Positions 55,666 to 64,000 of a stretch of DNA of 64,000 nt are shown here, in pieces; position 1 is the stretch's first letter, and the number at the start of each line of letters is the position of its first letter. The DNA comes from Methanobacterium sp. UBA375 (GTDB lineage Archaea > Methanobacteriota > Methanobacteria > Methanobacteriales > Methanobacteriaceae). The notes under the pieces are model-generated. The model saw only the letters and a program-made list of their open reading frames with translations, did not search any database and was not told where the DNA came from. The stretch is from NCBI GenBank assembly GCA_002495625.1, contig DAGC01000012.1, positions 309,952-373,951 on the forward strand, read 5' to 3'. Position numbers and translations under genes: made by a program.

Positions 55666-57045
55666 ATGCATATTAACTTTCAAAAATTAGGCATCCCCCT
55701 GGCTGTAATTGCTTTCATACTAGTCATGCTGGTGCCCACCCCCGGATTAAATCTTTCAGGCCATGCAGCTATTGGTCTACTAGTATTTGCAGTCATAATG
55801 TGGGCCACCGAAGCCTTACACTTAGCAGTTACCTCACTTATTATCCTCTTTATCCAGCCCATAATCCATGTAGCCAGCTTTACCGATGCGGTTATTGGAT
55901 TTGCCAACCCAATTATCTTCCTGATGATTGGTGGTTTCATAATTGCAGAGGCCATAAGAAAAAGCGGTCTTGCCCAGCGTTTCACTTACGTTTTGCTGAA
56001 TAAGCTGGGTACCACACCTAATAAAAGTCTCTTTGTAACTGTATTTTCCACAGGACTTCTCTCTGCATTCATTGAAAATGTGGTAGCATTTGCCATGCTT
56101 CTTCCCATCATCAAACAGATCATACCCATGATGGGTGTGGACAATCCAGAGAAAGGAAAGAGTAACTTTGCCAAGGCAATGGTTCTAGGAGCATCCTATG
56201 GTTCTCTGGCGGGTGGATTTGGAACAGAGATAGGAACCGCACCCAACCTCATGGCCGCAGCATACACCCACATCCCATTTGTAGAATGGATGATATTCGG
56301 TTTCCCACTGGCCATCATCATGATGCTGGTAATCTGGAAAGGCCTTGGACGTATGTTCCCAGCGGAAGTTAAGGGAATAGTTGGCGGTAAGGACACCATA
56401 ACTTCCAAAATGGTAGAATTAGGGGTTATGGCTCGAAAAGAAAAAATCGCCCTGGTGATCCTGCTTTTCACCATAGGCCTATGGGTCACCACCGGTCTAA
56501 CTGGACTGGACAGTTACTCCATAGCACTCATCGGGGCAGTGCTGATGCTTGCCTTTAAAATTATCGACTGGAAAGATGCCCAGAGTAACGTTGACTGGGG
56601 TCTTATAGTATTCTTTGGAGGTGCGTTATCCTTAGGAGCGGCACTTCTAAATACCGGAGCAGCAAATTGGTTGATACAGGATATAGTAGGTGTTTTCGGA
56701 AGTGATCCATCCACTCTGCTCATCATGGTGGTGCTGATGATCATCGCTGTCTTAATTACCCAGGTAATGTCCAACATTGCTTTATCAGCTATACTGGTAC
56801 CATTATCTGTGACTCTGGCAGCGGCACAGGGCCAGCCAATTGGAATATATGCCGTGCCTGTAGCCATAGCCTGTTCACTGTCATTCATGTTCCCTATGGC
56901 AGATCCTACAGTGGCCATGGCCTACGGAACAAAGTATGTTAACATAAAGGAGATAGTGAAAGCAGGAGTACCAATGATGATTATTGGTATTATAGCTACT
57001 TTATTCGTAATTTTGACCATCGCCATTCCCTTAGTTCTTAAATAA
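55666..57045 (+). CDS. DASS/SLC13-type anion transporter (copy 2)
   Basis: A 459-residue membrane transporter closely similar to 15389-16783 throughout (same FIENVVAFAMLLPI and MSNIALSAILVPL hairpins; GFGTEIGTAPNLMAAAY identical). Clear paralogue; substrate not readable. It is followed 84 bases later by a USP gene, as in copy 1. GGAGG precedes the ATG. Positioned after the antiporter-USP pair in an ion-transport region. Confidence 0.88.
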   Translation: MHINFQKLGIPLAVIAFILVMLVPTPGLNLSGHAAIGLLVFAVIMWATEALHLAVTSLIILFIQPIIHVASFTDAVIGFANPIIFLMIGGFIIAEAIRKSGLAQRFTYVLLNKLGTTPNKSLFVTVFSTGLLSAFIENVVAFAMLLPIIKQIIPMMGVDNPEKGKSNFAKAMVLGASYGSLAGGFGTEIGTAPNLMAAAYTHIPFVEWMIFGFPLAIIMMLVIWKGLGRMFPAEVKGIVGGKDTITSKMVELGVMARKEKIALVILLFTIGLWVTTGLTGLDSYSIALIGAVLMLAFKIIDWKDAQSNVDWGLIVFFGGALSLGAALLNTGAANWLIQDIVGVFGSDPSTLLIMVVLMIIAVLITQVMSNIALSAILVPLSVTLAAAQGQPIGIYAVPVAIACSLSFMFPMADPTVAMAYGTKYVNIKEIVKAGVPMMIIGIIATLFVILTIAIPLVLK

Positions 57046-57129
57046 AATGCAGATTAAATTTCTGCATAACTTTATTTTTAAGTAAAAAATAGATATAATA
57101 ATATACCTAACTTACTGGAGGATGACATT

Positions 57130-57576
57130 ATGATTAAAAGGATACTACTTCCTACAGACGGATCTGATGCGGCTGAACGGGCAGGAGAAGATGCAATAGC
57201 CATGGCGGATGTTGATGGTCAGGATATAATTGTTTTATATGTAATTGATACTTCTTACTTGAATGCTTTACCACAAAGGGATCTAAGGGAACAGTTGAGT
57301 GATGAACTTAGAAAAGAAGGAGAAGAAGCAGTGGAGAAATTCAAAAAACGGTTGGAAGAAAGCCAGTGTGAAGGCTACTGTAAGAATATCAACCTCATAA
57401 CCATGATCAAAGAAGGCAAACCAGCCGATGTCATCCTTAAAACAGCCGATGAAGAAGATGTGGATTTAATTACCATGGGAAAATCAGGAAAGAATGGCCT
57501 GGAAAAATTAATCCTGGGAAACACCACAGAACGGGTGGTAAGGGGAGCTAAAGTACCAGTTCATGTGGTAGCATAG
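57130..57576 (+). CDS. Universal stress protein (transporter-linked, copy 2)
   Basis: A 148-residue USP, the close paralogue of 16859-17305 (IKRILLPTDGSDAAERAGED, ATP loop MGKSGKNGLEKLILGNT), with the same C-x4-C pair (QCEGYCKN) and the shared NINLITMIKEGKPADVIL. The Cys pair suggests a redox or metal role linked to the transporter. It ends VHVVA, in contrast to the VTVVP of copy 1. Confidence 0.88.
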   Translation: MIKRILLPTDGSDAAERAGEDAIAMADVDGQDIIVLYVIDTSYLNALPQRDLREQLSDELRKEGEEAVEKFKKRLEESQCEGYCKNINLITMIKEGKPADVILKTADEEDVDLITMGKSGKNGLEKLILGNTTERVVRGAKVPVHVVA

Positions 57577-57750
57577 AACTTAAATTTCTATTTTTTTTAT
57601 GGGTCTAATAATTTCAGTCGAAAGACTTATGTACCTATATACTCTATTTTATAAAAGTTCAAATTTCCCTGGAATTTCAGGATTTTTTGTGAAAATTCTC
57701 CAATTAAAGTAAAATTCTCGAATTAAATATCATATCCTTAGGTGTTCCTG

Positions 57751-58404
57751 ATGTACATAGTAGTTATGGGCGGCGGAAGGGTCGGTTTAAATTTGGCGTC
57801 TTTCCTGATTTCTGATGGACACGACGTGACACTAATTGAAAGTGACAGTGAGCTATGCAACAACGCTGCTTCTGAGCTGGATGCCCTGGTAATTTGTGGT
57901 AATGGTACCGATACAAAGATCCTGGAAGAAGCTAATCTAAAGGATGCAGATGTTTTTGTAGCGGCTACTGGACATGATGAGACCAATCTACTGGCCTGCG
58001 TACTGGTGAGAGATTATAACGTTGGTAAGATCATAGCCCGGGTGAGTGACCCCAGCCATTCCCCCGCGTTTAAAAAGATCGGCGTAGACTCAGTCATAAG
58101 TCCGGAACTAACCGCAGCCAGTTACCTGGAAAAACTCATCATAAGGCCGAAAATAGCCGATTTAGTTGTTTTAGGTAGAGGAGATGCAGAATTACTGGAC
58201 ATGACCCTGGAAAATAAGGAGGTAATCGGGAGAAGGGTAGGTGAGATAAGTCCCGGTGAGCACTTCATCATAGTCGCGGTCTACGAAAATGGCAAAATAA
58301 ACATTCCCCGGCCAGAACTGATTCTAGAGCAGGGGATGAAGATTTCTGTCCTGGTTAAAACTAAATATGCCAAGGAAGTTTTGAAAAGATTCACCAAACT
58401 CTAA
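57751..58404 (+). CDS. TrkA-type potassium uptake regulator (NAD-binding)
   Basis: About 217 residues with an N-terminal TrkA-N Rossmann fold (MYIVVMGGGRVGLNLASFL) and a C-terminal TrkA-C domain (RVGEISPGEHFIIVAV). It binds NAD(H)/ATP to gate Trk/Ktr K+ channels or transporters. No TrkH/KtrB membrane partner is adjacent; it may act on the nearby transporters. The start is at ATG 57751 with AGGTG upstream; a GTG at 57742 is longer. Confidence 0.88.
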   Translation: MYIVVMGGGRVGLNLASFLISDGHDVTLIESDSELCNNAASELDALVICGNGTDTKILEEANLKDADVFVAATGHDETNLLACVLVRDYNVGKIIARVSDPSHSPAFKKIGVDSVISPELTAASYLEKLIIRPKIADLVVLGRGDAELLDMTLENKEVIGRRVGEISPGEHFIIVAVYENGKINIPRPELILEQGMKISVLVKTKYAKEVLKRFTKL

Positions 58405-58456
58405 TTTTTGATTCTGTCTTTTTTCAAATTCAATTCTTAAAAGTTCTAAAATTTGT

Positions 58457-59983
58457 TTAAAAATAAATTACCCTATTTTTTTCAATCAACCCTTCAATAA
58501 CACTCATATCAATACTATCTTCAAATATATACGCCAGCCGATCGATGGAGAACCTTTTTAAATCTTCAAAGTCGTCCCTGACAAATCCTAGTTCATCAAG
58601 GCCCTTTTCCTTCCGCAGAAGGTCGGTGAAAAACCTCCTGAAGTGGAAGTTGTGGAATACACCATGGAAGTAGGTGCCTGCCACCTGGCCCGCTACTGCA
58701 CCGTCGTATCCTGAACCGGGGCTGTTACCAACACCTTTGATGATCCTGAAAAGTGGTTTAACATCACCTAAGACGGTGGTGCCTTCGTGTAATTCGTAGC
58801 CGTCTACCAGGTTTCCTTTGAATCTTTTAAACATGCCGTTTCCCAGTAGTTCACCCTGGCTCTGGGTTATTATCTTATCCACCTTACCAAAGCTGGTTTT
58901 CATGTCCAGGAGCCCAATCCCGTCCACGGAACCATACTTGGACTCTTTAAGGGTTTCGTCTAAAATTTTAGTCCCCATCATCTGGTAACCACCGCAGAGA
59001 CCAAAGACAGGTATCTCCTTTGAGATGGTTTGGATATCATCCACGAAACCAGCCTCCTCTATGGCCATCATGTCGTTGACGGTGTTTCTGGTCCCGGGGA
59101 GTATTAGAGCATCTACCTTTCCCATGTTGTCTCCCAGTTCAATGAGTTCAATCCCAATATCTGGCTCATATTCCAGGGGGTCTATATCGGTGAAGTTGGC
59201 TATGCGGGGGAAGCGCATCAATCCCATGGAGATCTTCTCATTTTTACTGAATTTATGTTCCGATAGGGAGGCGGAATCTTCCTCTGGAAGCTTAAGGCTT
59301 TCATCATAGGGGATGACCCCTAAAACTGGCACTCCCACTATCTCTTCTATCTGCTCTATCCCGGGCATCAGTATGTCCAGGTTACCACGGAACTTGTTAA
59401 TTATAATCCCCTTTATCCTTTTACGATCTTCTTCCGGTAAGAGAGAGAAAGTACCGGCGATGGAGGCGAAAACACCTCCCCGGTCGATATCTGCCACCAG
59501 GAGTACATCGGCATCGGCCAGCTCAGCGATCTTCATGTTGGCCATATCCACGTCCAGCATGTTGATCTCCGCTGGAGAACCCGCACCTTCAATTACCACT
59601 ATTTCATACCTGTCTTTCAGGTAATCCAGGGAAGTTTTAATGGCTTTAAGTGCTTCCTCCCGGAAATTATTCTGGTAATGGTAGAAGTTCATATCCCCAG
59701 CGGGTTTTCCATGAACTATGACCTGGGAGATGAAATCTTCCTTGGGCTTTAGGAGTATGGGGTTCATATGATAGGATGGTTCCAGGCCCGCGGCTTCTGC
59801 CTGAAGCACCTGGGCCATGGCTATCTCTGCATTTTCACTGGTGGTATAGGAGTTAAGGGACATATTCTGGGATTTGAAGGGAACCACCTGATAACCCCTT
59901 TTGGAGAATATCCTGCATAGAGCAACGACTACCACACTTTTACCTGCATTGGATGAGGTCCCCTGGACCATTATACACGTCAT
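58457..59983 (-). CDS. cobQ: Cobyric acid synthase
   Basis: A 508-residue CobQ/CbiP. The N-terminal P-loop ligase domain (MVQGTSSNAGKSVVVVAL) is followed by a C-terminal class I glutamine amidotransferase domain with PVFGLCGGYQMMG (Cys) and TYFHGVFHN (His). It amidates adenosyl-cobyrinate a,c-diamide in corrinoid synthesis, in the same pathway as cobK at 35022. It is divergent from lonB, with a 288-base AT-rich gap between. Confidence 0.94.
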   Translation of the reverse strand: MTCIMVQGTSSNAGKSVVVVALCRIFSKRGYQVVPFKSQNMSLNSYTTSENAEIAMAQVLQAEAAGLEPSYHMNPILLKPKEDFISQVIVHGKPAGDMNFYHYQNNFREEALKAIKTSLDYLKDRYEIVVIEGAGSPAEINMLDVDMANMKIAELADADVLLVADIDRGGVFASIAGTFSLLPEEDRKRIKGIIINKFRGNLDILMPGIEQIEEIVGVPVLGVIPYDESLKLPEEDSASLSEHKFSKNEKISMGLMRFPRIANFTDIDPLEYEPDIGIELIELGDNMGKVDALILPGTRNTVNDMMAIEEAGFVDDIQTISKEIPVFGLCGGYQMMGTKILDETLKESKYGSVDGIGLLDMKTSFGKVDKIITQSQGELLGNGMFKRFKGNLVDGYELHEGTTVLGDVKPLFRIIKGVGNSPGSGYDGAVAGQVAGTYFHGVFHNFHFRRFFTDLLRKEKGLDELGFVRDDFEDLKRFSIDRLAYIFEDSIDMSVIEGLIEKNRVIYF

Positions 59984-60271
59984 TTATGAACCTTCCCTAA
60001 TTAAAAACTCTTAATGGATAAATAAATTATAATTGAATATTCTACTAGATAAATTGATTTCTGATCTGGATATAATATATTGATAAGAAATGATATATGA
60101 AACAAAATAGTAATATATAAATAGGACTAATTGCATTAATAATTAGTTCACAACAAAAGCAAATATTCATATATTAGATTACAGATACCCAATAGTTGTA
60201 AAAATAATTTTAAATTAATAAAACACTTTTATTTTTTGTTTTGTGGAAAATAAAGGAGGTTGTCATAGTAA

Positions 60272-62179
60272 ATGGCAAATTTAAACTCGAATTCAACCAG
60301 TTCAGTGAAGAACACACTTAACATAAGGTCTTATAATAACTCCGGGGAGATTGATGTCCCGGATAAGATAATAGACCAGATCATCGGTCAGAAAGAAGCT
60401 GTAGAAACAGTGAAAAAAGCAGCTAAACAGAGAAGAAACGTTCTCTTAATTGGTGAACCGGGTATAGGAAAGTCCATGTTAGCTAAGGGAATGGCGGAGC
60501 TACTCCCTGCTGAAGAACTTCAGGATGTCCTGGTTTATCCCAATATAGAGGATAACCACAACCCATTAATTGGAGCCATGCCTGCTGGTGAAGCTAAAAA
60601 AGTAGTAACCAACTACAAGGTAAAGGCCAAAGGATCAGAAGAGAGAAAGAACATGTTGATGATGGTCATCATCGCCTTTATCCTGATTGTAGGATTCTAT
60701 CTGCAACAATTTTTAGCAGCGGTAATCGCCGCAGGAATTGTCTTTTTAGCTCTACAGCAGATGAAACCCAAATCATCGGTTATGGTGCCCAAGTTATTGA
60801 TCAACAATGACAATCACAAAACAGCCCCATTTATAGATGCCACTGGTGCACACGCCGGTGCACTCTTAGGTGATGTAAGGCACGACCCTTACCAGTCCGG
60901 AGGGCTGGGAACTCCTGCCCATGAAAGGGTGGAAGCAGGTATGATACATAAGGCCAACAAAGGAGTGCTTTATGTGGACGAAATCGGAACCATGAAGATG
61001 AAAACCCAGCAGGAACTATTAACCGCCATGCAGGAGAAAAAATATTCTATAACCGGTCAAAGTGAGACCAGCAGTGGAGCTATGGTAAGGACCCAGGAAG
61101 TACCCTGCGATTTCGTACTGGTGGCTTCCGGTAACATACAGATCCTGGAAGGAATGCACATCGCGCTGCGTTCCAGGATAAGAGGGTATGGTTACGAAGT
61201 TTATATGAAAGATTCCATGCCAGACACCCCGGAAAACCGGGATAAACTCATACAGTTCGTGGCACAGGAAGTTAAAAAGGATGGAAGAATCCCCCACTTC
61301 AGTAAAGAAGCTGTGGGAGAAATTATCAGAGAAGCTCAAAGAAGAGCCGGTAAAAAAGATTCACTAACCCTCAAACTAAGGGATTTAGGTGGCCTGGTTA
61401 GGGCCGCTGGAGATATAGCCAAGGGTGAAAGGGCTGAATTAGTCACGTTAGAACATGTAATCAGTGCTAAAAAACTCGCAAGAACATTAGAACAGCAGAT
61501 GGCAGATAGAAACATCTCACATATTAAACAGTACAATGTATTTAAATCGGAAGGTACTCAGGTTGGTCGTGTAAACGGATTGGCCGTAATGGGTGGCCGT
61601 AGCGGAATAATTCTCCCCATTGAAGCGGAAGCAGCCCCGGCCCAGAGTAGCTTAGAGGGTAAAATCATAGCCACTGGTAAATTAGGTGAAATAGCTAAAG
61701 AAGCAGTAACCAACGTAAGTGCCCTAATTAAGAAGAACACAGGTACAAGCATCTCGAACTACGACATACACATTCAGTTTGTACAGGCCCATGGTGGTGT
61801 AGAAGGAGACAGTGCCAGTGTATCGGTGGCAACTGCAGTTATATCTGCTCTTGAAAACATTCCAGTTGACCAGTCACTAGCTCTAACAGGTTCTTTAAGT
61901 GTAAGGGGAGATGTACTCCCTGTTGGTGGGGTGACAGGTAAGATAGAAGCAGCAGCCGAAGCAGGTATTAAGAAGGTTTTAATACCCAGAGCCAACATGG
62001 AAGACGTGTTAATAGAGGACAGGTACCGCAGGAAGATTGAAATCATACCTGTGGATACTCTAAGTGATGTCCTGGAACATGCCCTGGTAGGTAAAGGTAA
62101 AAAAGGCCTGCTCCAGAAAATGCGTAAAATCACAGACATCATGCCCACCGGTATCCTGCAGAACCCAACCACCCATTAA
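60272..62179 (+). CDS. lonB: Membrane ATP-dependent protease LonB (archaeal)
   Basis: A 635-residue membrane-bound archaeal Lon. AAA+ domain: LLIGEPGIGKSMLAKG (Walker A) and GVLYVDEIGTMK (Walker B). Two transmembrane helices (about 130-165, MLMMVIIAFILIVGFYL) lie between the Walker motifs. The protease domain has the Ser-Lys dyad S514 (EGDSAS) and K557 (GGVTGKIEA), spaced 43 residues as in Lon. It degrades membrane and damaged proteins. AGGAGG lies 12 nt before the ATG, rather far. Confidence 0.96.
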   Translation: MANLNSNSTSSVKNTLNIRSYNNSGEIDVPDKIIDQIIGQKEAVETVKKAAKQRRNVLLIGEPGIGKSMLAKGMAELLPAEELQDVLVYPNIEDNHNPLIGAMPAGEAKKVVTNYKVKAKGSEERKNMLMMVIIAFILIVGFYLQQFLAAVIAAGIVFLALQQMKPKSSVMVPKLLINNDNHKTAPFIDATGAHAGALLGDVRHDPYQSGGLGTPAHERVEAGMIHKANKGVLYVDEIGTMKMKTQQELLTAMQEKKYSITGQSETSSGAMVRTQEVPCDFVLVASGNIQILEGMHIALRSRIRGYGYEVYMKDSMPDTPENRDKLIQFVAQEVKKDGRIPHFSKEAVGEIIREAQRRAGKKDSLTLKLRDLGGLVRAAGDIAKGERAELVTLEHVISAKKLARTLEQQMADRNISHIKQYNVFKSEGTQVGRVNGLAVMGGRSGIILPIEAEAAPAQSSLEGKIIATGKLGEIAKEAVTNVSALIKKNTGTSISNYDIHIQFVQAHGGVEGDSASVSVATAVISALENIPVDQSLALTGSLSVRGDVLPVGGVTGKIEAAAEAGIKKVLIPRANMEDVLIEDRYRRKIEIIPVDTLSDVLEHALVGKGKKGLLQKMRKITDIMPTGILQNPTTH

Positions 62180-62210
62180 TGGAATTTAAGGAGATAAAAT
62201 TCGAATTTTA

Positions 62211-62250
62211 GGAGATAAACTTTTTTTATATCTCCATTGTTCACTTTTTT
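62211..62250 (+). terminator. Terminator-like hairpin after lonB
   Basis: GGAGATA (62211-62217) pairs with TATCTCC (62229-62235), followed by a T-rich run (TTCACTTTTTTT). The preceding bases also hold a direct repeat of TTTAGGAGATAAA-type sequence. Confidence 0.45.
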
Positions 62251-62305
62251 TGAAATTGACCCTGATTTTAATCTAATTTTTATAAATTAAAAGGAAAATA
62301 ACAAC

Positions 62306-63889
62306 ATGGAAAAACTAAATTTTAAAGACATAATATCTAAGCCAATGGAGAAGGCAGTACTCGATATGGGTTTTGAAGAGGCCACACCCATCCAGTCCCT
62401 GGCCATACCCCACATCATGGAAGGTAGAGATGTGATAGGTCAGGCACAGACCGGAACGGGTAAAACCGCTGCCTTTGGAATTCCCATATTAGAGAAGATC
62501 CATCCCCACCAAAAGGAACTACAGGCCATAATACTATGCCCCACCAGGGAACTGGCCATCCAGGTGGCAGAGGAACTGAAAAAACTCTCCAAGTACCTGA
62601 AGAACATCCGCGTACTACCCGTCTACGGTGGCCAACCTATAGAAAGACAGATCAAAGCACTGGATAAAGGCGTGCATATAGTGATAGGCACACCCGGCCG
62701 GGTTATGGATCATATGAGACGGGGAACCCTGGACATGAGCAGTGTAAGAATCATTGTACTGGATGAAGCCGATGAAATGTTAGATATGGGTTTTAGAGAG
62801 GATATTGAATTTGTTTTAAGGGATATGCCTGATGAAAGGCAGATGTTGCTTTTTTCAGCGACCATGTCCCGGGAGATACTCAGGTTAACCAAGAAATATC
62901 AGGACGATCCGGAATTTTTAAAGGTGGTTCCCCAGGAACTCACCGTCCCGGAAACCCAGCAGATCTACTTCGAAGTCAAGGAGAAGATGAAACTGGACTT
63001 ACTATCACGATTACTGGACATACACAACCCCAACCTCTCCCTGGTATTCTGCAACACCAAGAGACGCGTCGACCGACTGGTAAGCCACTTACAGGTAAGA
63101 GGATACCTGGCTGATGGCCTGCACGGTGATCTCACCCAGAGACAGAGGGACCGGGTGATGAACAAGTTCCGCAAGGGAACCATCGACGTCCTGGTGGCCA
63201 CCGATGTGGCTGCCAGGGGGATCGACGTGGATGATATAGAGATAGTCTTCAACTACGACGTACCAAACGACGATGAATACTACGTCCACCGTATCGGCCG
63301 GACAGGTAGGGCGGGTAAAAATGGTAAAGCATTCACTTTCGTATCTGGTAAGGAGATCTACCGGTTGAGAGATATACAGAGGTATACTAAAACCAGTATA
63401 GAACAGCAGGAGATACCAACCTTACGTCATGTGCAGGAGATGAAGACCGACCAGTTCATCAAGAAGGTAAAGAATGTCATAAACACTGAGGATCTGGATA
63501 AACAGATACTCATAGTGGAAAGGTTGATAGAAGAAGATTACACTTCCCTGGAAACCGCGGCAGCCCTGTTGAAGATGGCCATGAACGAGGAAAATACCGG
63601 CGGTGAATCAGATAACGGATTTGGTGATACCGGTGCAAGCATGGGCATGGTCAGGTTCTTCCTGAATGTCGGACGCAAGGACCGGGTCAAGGCAAAGGAT
63701 ATAGTGAGGGCTGTAGGGGATAAAACAGGTCTCTCCAGCAGCGTAATAGGTAAAGTCGATGTCTACGATAAGTTTTCCTTCATGGAAATCCCGGATGCCA
63801 GCGCTAAGGATGTGTTCTCCATTATGAGTGGTGCTAAAATTAAGGGAAGATCGGTGAACATAGAACCGGCTAATAAGAGGATGAAGTAG
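62306..63889 (+). CDS. DEAD-box RNA helicase (CsdA/DeaD-like)
   Basis: A 527-residue helicase with all DEAD motifs: Q motif (FEEATPIQSLAIP), AQTGTGKTAAFG, PTRELAIQ, VLDEADEMLDMG, SAT, and ARGIDVDDIE/HRIGRTGRAG. A C-terminal DbpA-type RNA-binding domain (RFFLNVGRKDRVKAKDIVRAV) is present. It remodels RNA in ribosome assembly or cold response. Its last codons are tandemly repeated four times into the downstream DNA. Confidence 0.95.
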   Translation: MEKLNFKDIISKPMEKAVLDMGFEEATPIQSLAIPHIMEGRDVIGQAQTGTGKTAAFGIPILEKIHPHQKELQAIILCPTRELAIQVAEELKKLSKYLKNIRVLPVYGGQPIERQIKALDKGVHIVIGTPGRVMDHMRRGTLDMSSVRIIVLDEADEMLDMGFREDIEFVLRDMPDERQMLLFSATMSREILRLTKKYQDDPEFLKVVPQELTVPETQQIYFEVKEKMKLDLLSRLLDIHNPNLSLVFCNTKRRVDRLVSHLQVRGYLADGLHGDLTQRQRDRVMNKFRKGTIDVLVATDVAARGIDVDDIEIVFNYDVPNDDEYYVHRIGRTGRAGKNGKAFTFVSGKEIYRLRDIQRYTKTSIEQQEIPTLRHVQEMKTDQFIKKVKNVINTEDLDKQILIVERLIEEDYTSLETAAALLKMAMNEENTGGESDNGFGDTGASMGMVRFFLNVGRKDRVKAKDIVRAVGDKTGLSSSVIGKVDVYDKFSFMEIPDASAKDVFSIMSGAKIKGRSVNIEPANKRMK

Positions 63890-63953
63890 GGTTACTAAGA
63901 TGAAGTAGGGCTAATAAAAGAATAAAATAGAGCTAATAAAAAGAATAAAGTAG
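63868..63953 (+). repeat. Four imperfect tandem copies of the helicase gene 3' end
   Basis: Units of 22, 19, 22 and 23 bases (63868-63889, 63890-63908, 63909-63930, 63931-63953) share GGCTAATAA...ATGAAGTAG. All four end in TAG. Unit 1 encodes ANKRMK-stop and unit 3 would encode ANKRIK-stop. Confidence 0.7.
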
Positions 63954-64000
63954 AAAATAATAAGTTCTTTTCTATTTTTTGGGTCTGTAAAGTTATTGGG

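Overview
The window comes from an archaeon, almost certainly a hydrogenotrophic methanogen of the Methanobacteriales (Methanobacterium-like). The evidence is a pseudomurein wall cluster (three Mur-type ligases, an MraY-like transferase and an ATP-grasp ligase), a secreted pseudomurein-binding protein, coenzyme M synthesis (comA), TfuA for McrA thioamidation, a methanogenesis-marker-16 protein, and archaeal information genes (TFE, NusG/Spt5, aMBF1, PAN, LonB, stalk proteins L1/L10/L11/L12, FtsZ). Intergenic DNA is very AT-rich and promoters carry archaeal TATA boxes. No insertion sequence, prophage or CRISPR array was seen, so this looks like core chromosome.

Layout. 0-8 kb: a truncated radical SAM gene, a pseudomurein-binding cysteine-peptidase-like protein, a zinc-ribbon membrane protein, a homocysteine-synthesis (marker 16) protein, a TPR protein and alaS. 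8-13.4 kb: a leftward ftsZ-secE-nusG-rpl11-rpl1-rpl10-rpl12 block. 13.5-17.4 kb: a pyruvate-kinase C-domain protein, comA, an anion transporter plus universal stress protein (USP) pair, then a decayed second copy of the comA 3' end. 17.5-25.8 kb: a glycosyltransferase, a CofE-like protein, tfe, an HD protein, tfuA and a larE-like gene, a phosphoesterase, and CBS and USP genes. 26-32 kb: rimI-carA-carB-amidohydrolase. 32-38.8 kb: UPF0146, a P-type ATPase, cobK, a candidate small RNA, an AIM24-like protein, a tandem AbrB-like protein, a lipoprotein and a potassium channel. 39-50 kb: pan and mbf1, then a leftward envelope region (POTRA-like exported protein, large exported protein, DUF356) and the pseudomurein cluster. 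50-53.7 kb: an unknown exported protein, a nikR-methyltransferase-hycI nickel/hydrogenase set and a CBS protein. 53.7-58.4 kb: two tRNA-Gly genes, then CaCA antiporter+USP, a second transporter+USP pair and a TrkA-type protein. 58.4-64 kb: cobyric acid synthase, lonB and a DEAD-box helicase.

How the parts connect. Three modules stand out: wall synthesis (about 41-50 kb, plus the wall-binding peptidase at 1-2 kb); cofactor and methanogenesis support (comA, cobK, cobQ, CofE-like, tfuA/larE-like, nikR/hycI, marker 16); and transporters each paired with their own USP.

The observations most worth following are: (i) the comA 3' remnant whose junction supplies the stop codon of the neighbouring usp; (ii) imperfect tandem copies of gene 3' ends, several including the stop codon, at seven or more loci; (iii) structured RNA candidates at 35.9 kb, 52.45 kb and before rpl1; (iv) TfuA next to a LarE-like sulfur transferase with an extra cysteine-bearing domain; (v) a POTRA-like archaeal protein and a MurT-like zinc ribbon in the wall region. 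Positions and alignments were read by eye; family assignments rest on recognised motifs, not on database searches.
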